From contig CP114484.1 in NCBI GenBank assembly GCA_027186245.1, positions 1,810,501 through 1,874,500 of the forward strand: a DNA stretch of 64,000 nucleotides. The letters are read 5' to 3'. Positions 12,569-22,482 of the stretch are shown here, one piece after another. Positions within the stretch are counted from its first letter, which is position 1; the number at the start of each line of letters is the position of its first letter. This DNA comes from Coriaria nepalensis. Lineage: Eukaryota; Streptophyta; Magnoliopsida; Cucurbitales; Coriariaceae. A model generated the notes under the pieces. It was not told the origin of the DNA, searched no databases, and was given only the letters and a program-made list of their open reading frames with translations. The position numbers and the translations under genes were made by a program.

Positions 12569-14427
12569 ATGTACTCAGCTATTCACTCGCTTCCGCTTGA
12601 TGGGAGTAGTGTGGTTGGGCACAGCAACTTCCATGGATCTCTAGATGGAATTTCCACCTTACCCCGCGACGCTTGTCTGGTCCTCACTTCCGATCCCAAG
12701 CCCCGGCTTCGGTGGACGGCGGAGCTCCATGAGAGATTCGTCGACGCCGTCACCCAGCTCGGTGGCCCTGATAGTACGTCTTCCTCTTCTTCTACTTCTA
12801 ATTATTACGTTTTTCTTTTTAAACCCTTTTTCCTTTTTTGGGATTTTGAATTTTGGTGGGTATGCTTAGCTTGATAATGTGCTACTTGATTTTGATTATC
12901 ATCATGATGACTACTCACTCTATTCAATCGTGCTTCTCTTCGTTTCTAGACTTCATCACCTTTTATCATTATCATCATTTTACAAGCAATCATTTTTAGG
13001 TGTTCTGTTTTTTTCACTCTAATGGTCATTTGACTTGGATCAAAGTTGTAATCTTTGACCTCCCCTCTGAAGTTTAGTGAGCACAAACTGGATTTTAGGC
13101 CCTAACTGGCGTTTCAAATTGTGAAACCAAATCAATTCTTACAATTTGGTTTGAGTTATGGCTAGCGACATTCCGGTTATTTCAGTGGTATAGAATCATG
13201 TACATGTTTTCGAACTATCCAGTTTGATAATGGAATATTCATTGGACTTCATTTCTGATCCCCTTTTTCTATACGTCTCAGAAGCAACGCCTAAGACTAT
13301 TATGAGAACCATGGGAGTAAAAGGTTTAACTCTTTATCACTTGAAATCACATCTCCAGGTTCGCTCTTGTCACTCTCTATATTTTTCGAGCATACCGAAA
13401 ATTTGAAGCTCAGATCTTCTAAACTACAGTTGAAAATCGGTAGCTCAAGTTTCGAAGAAACCATTATGTTTATTTTGATAGATAGTCTTCCTTTAATGCT
13501 TACAGAAATACAGGTTGGGGAAGCAATCATGCAAGGACTCAACCGAAAACTCAAAAGATGGTATAAAGAAACTTTCTTTTTCCAGTATGCTTCTTGTCCT
13601 TAAAAGTAGAATTAAACTCTTAGTAATATTCAAGATTTAATTGAAACTGTTTTACAGCTTCTTGCATTGCAGAAAGTCAAGAAACCAGCTCGTCTTCATC
13701 CCCATCATCTAGGATGATGGCACAAGATCTTAACGAGTATATATTCTGTTTCTTCTCCTGTCCCATCTTAATATGTTTTATCATTTCTCTATTTCTCTAT
13801 CTTAACCACTTATTTCACTTTCTGTGTGAAAAAAACAGTGGTCACCAAGTCACGGAGGCTTTACGGTTACAAATGGAAGTCCAGAGAAGATTGCACGAAC
13901 AACTTGAGGTAAAACTCCAATACCATTTTTCGTTTTCCCGTATCTGATGTTATGACTTTAACCTTCTCAATTCTATTTAGGTCCAGCGTCGGCTCCAAGT
14001 TCGGATCGAAGCACAAGGCAAATACCTTCAATCAATACTTGAGAAAGCTTGTCAAGCTCTAAGCAATCAGGCTTTAGCATCAGCCGGGATCGAAGCAGCC
14101 CGAGAAGAGCTATCAGGCCTGGAAATCAAGGTTCCAAACGACTATCAAGGAATGGGCCTGGGACCGATTGAAGGTGTGAAAACTACCCCCCTATCGGAAC
14201 TTGCTGTGGCTCTTGGAAACAGGAATAATGCTACTACGAATATACCCGCTAGGATTGGGGATTGCTTGGTGGATAGTTGCTTGACATCAAGCGGGAGTCC
14301 GGTTTCACATGTTGGTGAAGCGAAGAAGAGATCGAGGGGGCCCGTGTTTGGAAGTGGAGATACTATCCCCTCCTTGGAAAGCAATTTGCGGCAGGAAGTT
14401 GAACGGATGATGACTAATATTGGATGA
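12569..14427 (+). CDS. PHL2: MYB-CC (GARP) transcription factor, PHL2/PHL3 type
   Basis: Nuclear PHR1-LIKE factor. Arabidopsis PHL2/PHL3 act with PHR1 on P1BS elements in the phosphate-starvation response. Exons 12569-12773, 13282-13358, 13506-13560, 13658-13736, 13839-13908 and 13981-14427 join in frame to 310 residues. The MYB-like GARP domain (PRLRWTAELHERFVDAV...GVKGLTLYHLKSHLQKYRLG) spans about residues 45-105 across exons 1-3. The MYB-CC coiled coil and LHEQLE dimerisation motif (QMEVQRRLHEQLEVQRRLQ...YLQSILEKA) spans about 145-195. The C-terminus has the family's SLSELAxAL-like and GDCxVDSCLTSxGSPVS stretches and ends in MTNIG, close to the PHL2 tail. PHL2 and PHL3 cannot be told apart with certainty by eye. 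Confidence 0.93.
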
Positions 14428-15122
14428 AACAAGAAAACAGGAGTTGTTATCAGAAGATCAGGAACCCTTAAAATTTCTCTCTCCCCCCCCCCCCCCTTAC
14501 TTTTCTTCTTTTCTTCTTTTCTTTCATTTCTTACTTCTTTGCTTTCATCTTTACTGAACTTTTGTCGTCTGGTTTGTATATTCCAAATGAAATATCCTTT
14601 CGCTTGTTGGATTGCAGATAATTCGTACAGAAATGCTTCATCATCGAAAGTAGATACTGTTGGCGATTTTCAATTTGTCTAACTAATTGTTGAAAGTAAT
14701 AAGCATAGACGCGATGAGATGGACCAGCCTCACCTCGGATGAGTTGGAAGTACATGAAAAGTTATAGTGGATGGATACTTCCCACGGTTATCGTAACAAC
14801 CAGAATAAATACTCCCAACGGTTAAATGATGGTGTTACGTCATGTGATGACATGGAATCATCACAGCCGTTAGGAAGGGTTGTGAAAAAACAAACATACA
14901 CCTTGATTGTGCCATTAGAAAATAAGAGGATTAAGAAAAGGAAAAAAAGGTAGAAATTTTAAAGCTGCTTTTCTTTGTTGTCAAAAAGACATCAAGGCAT
15001 CTCGACTTTGGAACAACTTCTAATATGTTTCGTCCACTTTTCTTCTTCCTTCAATGCCATTTGCATTCAATCCCATCTCCTCTCTACCTAAAATTCCTCC
15101 GCTCTCTCTTTGGGAGATTCAA
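14428..15122. other. PHL2-CML22 spacer
   Basis: PHL2 3' UTR with a poly-C run at about 14483-14497 and CT-rich sequence, followed by the promoter and leader of the EF-hand gene. No coding frame is supported. Confidence 0.5.
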
Positions 15123-16397
15123 ATGGGTAAACTCTCTCTTTCTTTGCTACAAATAAACATACTTTATGTTTGCATTAAGCTGGCTTTTCATGCATATAGC
15201 AATCTTATTGTATCCAACTTTTTATCTGTAGAATTTCGTCAGCTTTAGGGCTTACGATTATTTTGTTTCTTGCATTGATTTAGGATATGTACTCTGCTGC
15301 ATTGGAATTGACTCATTTTACAGTTTTGTGGGATTTTTCTGAAATTTTTGTTGGCCTTTGATAAAGGTACATCTTACTCTTGCCCTTCTTCTTATCTCAA
15401 GACACTGTCCAAAAAATTTGGAACCATTTTTCGCAAGTGTAGTTCATCAAATGCATTAGATGCAAAACTTGAGCCAAAAATGATTGAATTCGAGAGAAAA
15501 AATCCATCGCTGGGAGACAGCGATTTCAAGTCGATAAATAGCATAATCATGAGATTCCCTGAAATCCGACAAGGATTGAGGAATATCCGAGGTGTTTTTC
15601 AACAATATGGTAAGTTCTTTTTTCCTAAAGAAACACTCAACTAATTCGATACATTCTTATTCTTCATAGTGACTAACTGCTCACTTGTTTTATTTCTTGT
15701 AGATGAAGACTCTAATGGAACTATCGATCTAGAGGAGCTGAAAAAATGCTTACATCATCTTCAATTTGATGTTTCGAAGCAGGAGGTTGAGGATCTTTTC
15801 TACTCATGTGATATAGATGAGAGTGAAGGGATACAATTCAATGAGTTCATTGTTCTTCTGTGCCTCATTTATATCCTCAAACATTCTTCATCCAGCGCAA
15901 TCTCCATAGTATACTTCTTTTACTTTGATTTAGTTTTTCTTGATTTTAGAATTATATTTGCAGTAAACAATCAATGTGGGATTCATGAATTTTGTTACAG
16001 ATATCAAAGCTCGGCTCGCCTAAGGTCGAAGCAACATTCGATACTATAATTCGGGTTTTTGTGTTTCTCGAAAAAAACGGAGATGGCAAGTTGAATAAGA
16101 AGGATATGGCTAAGTCTCTAAATGAGGCATCACCTTGGGAGAAATCGCCAGCTCGGATCAGTCAGACCCGTTTCAGTAATAAACTTTACTTTCTTTTCTA
16201 ATTTTATAATCTCCAAGGAGTTTGACTATGCGCTTTCAATCTTTGCTCTTTTGTGACAAGCTTGGTTGCTTCTTTGAATGAATACAGAGGAAATCGACTG
16301 GAACCACAACGGGCAGATCAGTTTTCGGGAGTTTCTCTTCGGTTTCATTAACTGGGTCGGCATCGAGGATGAAGAAACAATCATAGAGGGAAGTTAA
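15123..16397 (+). CDS. CML22: Calcium-binding EF-hand protein, CML22-like
   Basis: Likely calcium sensor. Exons 15123-15126, 15367-15609, 15703-15908, 16001-16175 and 16288-16397 join to 245 residues. The first coding exon is only ATGG. It splices to GT ACA TCT... and gives a Met-Gly-Thr-Ser-Tyr-Ser-Cys start, a good N-myristoylation context (Gly2, Ser6) with Cys7 for palmitoylation. This would place the protein on a membrane. EF-hand 1 loop DEDSNGTIDLEE is canonical, EF2 is DIDESEGIQFNE, EF3 starts with Glu (EKNGDGKLNKKD) and is weaker, and EF4 is DWNHNGQISFRE. A conserved hydrophobic IVLLCLIYIL follows EF2. The match is to plant CML21/CML22 proteins as remembered. Confidence 0.88.
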
Positions 16398-17450
16398 AAC
16401 AAACATGCGTAAGGGAACTACTTATATGCATATAGAACAGAGGAAGAGTTTATGACATGAAGCTATAGATGTGTATATGAACACCCCGGAGATAAGTTAC
16501 TTGTGATGATGATATCTCAGCTTCATCCTACATATAACAACAAGCTCATCATATAATAACAAGTGCATTGTAAATTTGTATGACTTCATGTACCAAAAAT
16601 AGAAACTACGAAAACGACAACCGTTGTTTTGTTGTCGTAAAAAATGACAAGCACCCTTTTCATTTGGAAAAACGATAAATATTGTTATTAATAAAGTTAA
16701 TAAGATTATGGTTTTTATAGTAGAGGGGTTGAACCATAATATTGGAAAAACATCAATGTATACATTTATTTAACCCCAATCGTACGATCAGGATCAGGAT
16801 CAGGATCAGGATCGGATCCAAATCTTTATCTTTTCTATGTCGAGGAAAACAAACAAAACTAAAACCAGAGAGAAAGTCGGTAACAGGGGCTAAAAAACAA
16901 ATAATTCACTGAAAACTGAAGCTTATCTATATTTTTCATTTTCGGTGAGAGATGAAAATGTGAGCTTAAGATATTGTCCTAAAAGGAAAAGGAATCTGGT
17001 TTCGATTCGAGTTGGAACTTGGAAGCAACATGGCGTTACAATTTCTCATTAATTGGTAATTTAATTTTGTTTTTCTCGCCAATTTTCTGTTACCTTCTCT
17101 CAATTTTCAACGTGTTTGGTTGGTTAGAAAATATTAATGAATGCGATAGGGAAAAGAAAATGGTAACGGGTTTATAAATGCCTGAGCGTACAACGATCGG
17201 TTCAGGTAGATTATTCACTGAAATGGAGGTTTATATTTATTTTTGAGAATCCATTTTGAAAAAAAGATTTCATTTTTCTTTCATTTTCCTAGCTGCCAAA
17301 CAAACTATAATTAATTATTCTCTTTTATTTTCCTGTTGTGAGTGAAGAAACTGACTTCATTTTGATTTATATTCGTATATTGAATGAAACAGTTTCCTCA
17401 GCGATCGAATGGAGAACTGATACCTCATTTTGGCTCAGTTTCTAGGAAAA
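16398..17450. other. CML22-GTD gene spacer
   Basis: The first ~250 bases are probably CML22 3' UTR. A small hexamer repeat (ATCAGG, four units) lies at about 16787-16813. The rest is AT-rich and probably holds the promoter and leader of the next gene. A 3-codon upstream frame (ATG GAG AAC TGA, 17409-17420) precedes the predicted start. Confidence 0.5.
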
Positions 17451-19491
17451 ATGAAATGCGAAGAGAAAAGTTTCTGGACTTTTACTGGACTAGTGGGTGC
17501 ATTTCTTGATCTAGGTATAGCTTATTTCTTACTATGTGCATCAGCCATAGCATTTTTAGCCTCAAAATTTCTTGCTTTGTTTGGACTGTCTCTGCCCTGT
17601 CCATATGACGGGCTTTTCGGAATCCCCAACAACAGTCACTGCTTCCAAAGGATACTGATCCATGATGCATCTGAGAAAATATCTTCCGTTCAGTTTTCGG
17701 TTAAGGAAAAGTTCCCGTTTGATTCGATGTGGGAAAAAGGAGACCCCATCTATAGTAATTACAATTCTAGATCAGAAAGTGAGAGCAAAATTCAGGAGGG
17801 TGAAGAAGCATCATCATCATGTAGCTCGATTAAAATGAGTTGGAGTTCAAACAAAGAAGGGAAATTTGATTTCACTGGCAAGGGGATTTCTAAGCAGAAG
17901 TTGAGGCATAATAGTCTTCGTAGACGTCATAAAGGGTCTTCATCGAATGATATTCTACATTTGAATCAAGGAAACCCCTTTGCTCTTAATTCTGGAGGTG
18001 ATTATCTTCATCATTATTTTACTTTTTAGAATTCATGCTGATTCGCTATTGATGTGTGACTGTATATTTTAATCTTAGATTCTGTTGATGAAGCCAAGTG
18101 CTTGGAAAAGGAAGCATTATTATCTGCCGGAGAGTCTAGTGATAACATAGAGATTCCGGGCTTCAAAAGCAATGAGAGAAATACTGCTAGAATCATAGAA
18201 CAAGCGCTTGAAGGAGAGCACAGTGCACAGGCTGCTTTGTATGCTGAGCTGGAGAAAGAGAGAAGTGCAGCTGCTTCAGCTGCAGATGAGGCCATGGCTA
18301 TGATCCTGCGTCTTCAAGAGGAGAAGGCTTCCATAGAAATGGAAGCAAGGCAGTATCATAGGATAATAGAAGAGAAAACTGCTTATGATGAAGAGGAAAT
18401 GAACATTCTTAAAGAGATGTTGATGAGGAGAGAGAGGGAGTTGCATTTCTTGGAGAAAAAAGTCGAAGCTTATAGGCAGATGTTTCTTGGAAATTATCAG
18501 GTGGACGATATGGAAGTGGGCCCTACTCCAGAGCAAAGGACCGTCTTTTCTACTTCATTACATTCAATCGAAGGTGAACATAGTAGCACACTAAAGGGCA
18601 AGACGGTAAAGGATGTAACCACCTCTTCAGAAAAATGGGTTCTTGATTTTGGGGAAGAGTTGATGATTCCTCAAGTGGAGGATGAGATTAATGAAGAAAC
18701 TTCACGCTTGATTGAAGAACAAGAGGAGAGCAATTTGATATCAAATAGTATCCTGGTTTTTGAGGAGTCTAAGATTATTCTTCCATGCACTAGCTATAAT
18801 GGCATAGAGAAGAAACATGATAATAAAGATGAAGATCTAAAAGACGAACTTAACTCTATGATCGACATGAGTTATCCTGCCCGGGACGTTCATGTCATTG
18901 ATAACAATGAAGCCATCATTAAGTCATCAAGTGAAGAGCAGCTGAGAGATTCGAAAAGATGCCATAGCCCGTCTTTGAGCGGGTCCCACATCACGAGGAG
19001 TAGATCAGTTGAGATTGATGGATCATTGCCTCCTGTTGCTCATCAGTCACGAGGGAGAACCCTGTGTTCTGATATGAGGAGGAATTCTCTGCCTCCATTT
19101 GATTATGAGCGATCAAAGATTGGAAGTGAAGTTGAATGGCTTAGGGAAAGGCTAAGAGCTGTTCAAGAGGAAAGGGAGAAGCTCAACTTCTCGGTTGGAC
19201 CCAAAGAGAAGGAGAAAAAGCAGGTGCAACTTCTCGAGGATATAGCGAGCCAGCTTAGAGAGATTCAACAACTGACCGAACGTGGAAGGGCCGTACGCCA
19301 GGCTTCAATGCTTCCTCCAATCTCTAGGGTTCAATCCTCTGTATATTTTGTGTCCATTTTTCTTGTTATTATGTTTGCTTTTCATTTTTTTGGGTAAACA
19401 ATTGGAGAATGACACTTTTCTTTTTCAGGTTTCGTCAAAGAAAAGACGATGGCAATGTGCATCTTTGAATGTTCACAGAAGCCCCCCCTGA
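17451..19491 (+). CDS. GTD-binding (DUF593) myosin-binding-type protein
   Basis: Proteins of this family bind the globular tail of class XI myosins and recruit them to membranes; maize FLOURY1 is a relative. Exons 17451-17997, 18079-19340 and 19429-19491 join to 623 residues. The start is the first ATG (MKCEEKSFW); the frame is open upstream but has no earlier ATG. Residues about 12-45 form a hydrophobic membrane segment (GAFLDLGIAYFLLCASAIAF), followed by the family's PCPYDGLFG motif. The GTD-binding coiled coil is at about 217-312 (EQALEGEHSAQAALYAELEKER...EARQYHRIIEEK...FLEKKVEAYRQMF). A second acidic/coiled segment near residues 535-590 precedes a basic tail (SSKKRRW). The exact subtype is not assigned. 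Confidence 0.88.
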
Positions 19492-20519
19492 GTGATGCTA
19501 TACAACACGTTGAGATATGGCTCTAGTTTATCTCCAAATAAGTAAGGAATCCAGTGTTGACCATGTTTATGTTGATAGTAGCAGATTACCACCTGAGAGG
19601 TGAATCCTTGCTGTAATAGGTTCCTCTTTTTGGGTTTATCTTTATGCTTTTCTTGGGTTGGCATAAACCAACTATGTAAGTTGAAGGAGCATTTCATCAC
19701 AAACAGTTTCTTTCTCAATTCTCAGCTTGTTTAGACTGTACTCAATTCTCAGTTTCTTTCATCCGTAGTGGCAATAGAGGAGGGATCGGTGGAAATGCTC
19801 GTAAAAGGGAGTATGTTGATAGAAAATATATTGAAAATAATAGAGTGGGTTAACAACATATAAAAGTAAAGTTTTGGGGATCAAAATAAAAATTAGTTTC
19901 GATTAATCTTTAAATTTATTTGGCTAAAAGGTACGTGTGGTGTGGGGGGAAATTATGACTTGACAATAATTTGAGGCTGAGTGTACAATAAAGTTAGAAA
20001 TAGTGAAATTGAAGAGAAGCTTGAGAATTGATAATTAGAGATTGTGGGGCAAAATTTTCAAAATTATTAAATTTACCCATAATCTTTTAAAATTATAAAT
20101 ATACCCCTAAAAATTTTAAAAGGTTTTTTTTTTTTTTTTAATTATTACCCGGATTAAAATGATTGCTAAGACGATTTTTTTTATTGAGATTTGAAGTTAT
20201 TATGAATTTTTTTTAAAAAATACTGGAAAAATATATTTGAATGTGAATTAAGTAGAAAATAATTTTAAAATTTAAGAGTACGAAATATTTTAGTTATATT
20301 AGTAAGAGATATTTTAACTTTAAAATTTGTAAGTTCAGATGTTTATTCTTAATTATATTTGTATAAATTTGACCACGAGGATTAAAATTGAATATTTTGA
20401 AAATGAACCATTCAAAAGTTAAAAGACAAAAAAAATAAATAAACAATAAAATTTAGCGATGGAAATAGTAATTTAACTTAATAATAACAGTAATCAAGAA
20501 GTAAGCTGCTGGATATATT
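19492..20519. other. AT-rich spacer before ankyrin cluster
   Basis: 3' UTR of the GTD-binding gene to about 19740, then AT-rich sequence with homopolymer runs. I see no gene or clear repeat. Confidence 0.5.
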
Positions 20520-21060
20520 GGATAAGCAAATTGCCGCAAATCTTCTCTTAGGACAAACACATGCCGTGCACAGAACGAGTTCAGCATCGAAGCAATAGAC
20601 ACAAAAAGTGATGTCAAGTCCCGTGCAAAATCACTTTCATGCCGTCTAGAAGTAAGAATGGAGAGAAAAAAACACGAGACCTATAACGGAAGAGCAGAGA
20701 GCACTAAGCGAGGAAAAGGCAAACATACCATACGCTGGCAGTTGAGGCTGTGAAGGCAACTCCGGCAATCAGAGCCGCCGCCACCACAGAGCATGACTCT
20801 GAGATTTTTGTGATCCATTCACTTCCTTCTTTGGCAAGCTCTTTATGAGTCTCCACAAAGATTTCCCTAGCAGTCTTGGCCTCCTTATTTTCCTCTCCCA
20901 AGTAATTTGATGGCATTTGCAGGCGAGGCTATGAGATAAACACACATTAAACTAATGTTCTTACCCTGGTGATGTATTGCATCTTTCGAGGGGATTCTCT
21001 TCATCGTTTTCAAGCATATTACTTTTTCCAGTACCTGGAAAGAGAGATCAAGAGAGTTAA
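20520..21060 (-). pseudogene. Ankyrin-PGG protein relic (C-terminal fragment)
   Basis: On the minus strand a linker-exon-like piece (LENDEENPLERCNTSPG, about 20960-21040) is followed by PGG-domain sequence: MPSNYLGEEN...ETHKELAKEGSEWITKISESCSVVA and the first membrane helix (LIAGVAF), about 20740-20916. The PGG tripeptide region is replaced by unrelated codons. Later transmembrane parts are recognisable in a shifted frame (FFLSILTSRRHESDFARDL, then TSLFVSIASMLNSFCA at about 20520-20670). An 8-9 residue segment present in the intact neighbour (PLKLLLGL) is missing, and there is an in-frame stop just before FFLSIL. There are no ankyrin exons and no start. It is a relic of the same family as the gene at 22483-25346. 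Confidence 0.85.
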
Positions 21061-21607
21061 GTTTCTGAGTCATATTTTAGTGCAATAAGTAGACGATCAG
21101 TGTAGTGTGGGACTTCCTAAATGTAACACTGATAAGTGTACAGAGTTCAAAAACACTTCCAGCTTTGTATACTAAGCTTGCTAAGTCGACATTTTAAATG
21201 AGCTAAAAGTCTTATTTTCTTTTATCTTCAGTTAGTCACTAGCACTAACCAAAACAATCAACCGAGCAAGTCCCAGGAAAACCTTCCCCACAATGCTACA
21301 GCCAAAAACACCAATGCCATGGTTGAGCCTATGTTAATGCTATAGATTCACATATTACCTATTCTTAATAAGATTTTGGCAATAAAGGATCGAGTGTTTA
21401 CCCACCATTTGCTCCACATCGAAGTATAGCTTTCAGAAATATGAAAAATCGCATGAAGACAGTATTGTATTTATGATGAACCAATCAATTTTAATTATAT
21501 ACAAATTTAATATGATAATATAAAAGTGATATTTATAATTAAAATGAACCAGTTATTATTGACACAATCTACTCAAAATTTTCTCTAGCAAGTAACTCTC
21601 TTGACAA

Positions 21608-21700
21608 TTGAAAAATCACTCAAAACACACCTCAACCCGCCAAATGAAAAAGAAAGCAAACTAACATGAAAAATTGACCGAAAGAAAAAAAAAAAACCCT
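21608..21700. repeat. Flank shared between ankyrin-PGG loci
   Basis: About 85 bases here (CACTCAAAACACACCTCAAC... GCCAAATGAAAA...GAAAGCAAAC...ATTGACC) match 26512-26595, which lies immediately past the 3' end of the second ankyrin gene, with scattered substitutions. The copy here is separated from the stop codon of the intact gene (22483) by about 780 bases. This marks the edge of an old tandem duplication unit. Confidence 0.75.
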
Positions 21701-21715
21701 CAAACTACCTGTGAA

Positions 21716-22400
21716 TGGATTTGGGGTGAGCCCAAAATTAGAATGGCCCATTCTATTGAAATAGGCTGTCATTTTGAGTCTCAAACTCGAAACTGTTAAA
21801 TTCAACCGGGTCTTGGAATGGGTACCGAACCAGGTCACTATATAAGTGTTATTATAACCCATTCGGATTGGGTAAGGGATTTCACTTCTTCTCGATCCTT
21901 CTTGCCGAAACGGTTTTATCTTCTCTCTGTGAGATGCGATTAGGGTTTCTTAATCTTCATGCGATCTCATCCTCATCTGGGTTGATTCTGTAATGCTTAA
22001 TCTTATCTATGCATGATTATAGTATGCTATTACTTTCTATTATGTTTTTTCTCGAAAGATTTGATGCAGATCCGAGAGTTGTGGTTTATCAGTGTTTTTG
22101 ATCTTGGTTGGCTACTTCTATAGTGATTTCGTAGTTAATTTTTGCTTGATTTCAATTTGTATAATAGTATTGTATGTGAGAAAGAATGTTGGTTTGTAAT
22201 AGGATATTATCATTACTAGTGCAAATATGTTTCACTCGGTTTCCGAAGCTCGGAGTGGCTGTAACTTATGTGGATCGATTTGATCTTTATAAGTGAACCA
22301 ATATCATTTTTGTATTGATTTATATTACTGTAATTTATGTTTAATTTGTTGGAACTGAGAATGAAAGTGAGACTCAAAATAGAGTAGAGTTTAATGAAAT
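21716..22400 (+). promoter_or_regulatory. Orphan promoter and 5' leader-like segment
   Basis: A plus-strand TATATAAG box (about 21840-21847) is followed by CT-rich leader sequence, a TTAGGGTTT telo-box-like motif (about 21943-21951) and a T-rich stretch resembling a plant leader intron. GGCCCA/GAGCCCA motifs lie upstream. This is the usual layout of a housekeeping promoter plus leader intron. No coding exon follows; the next sequence is the antisense end of the ankyrin gene. The reading as an orphan promoter is inference from layout only. Confidence 0.35.
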
Positions 22401-22482
22401 ACCCGTAAAGAAAAAGAATAAAATTAGTCTAATCTCACGACCGAAATGTAAACAAACACACGACAAAAAACTGAGAATTTAT

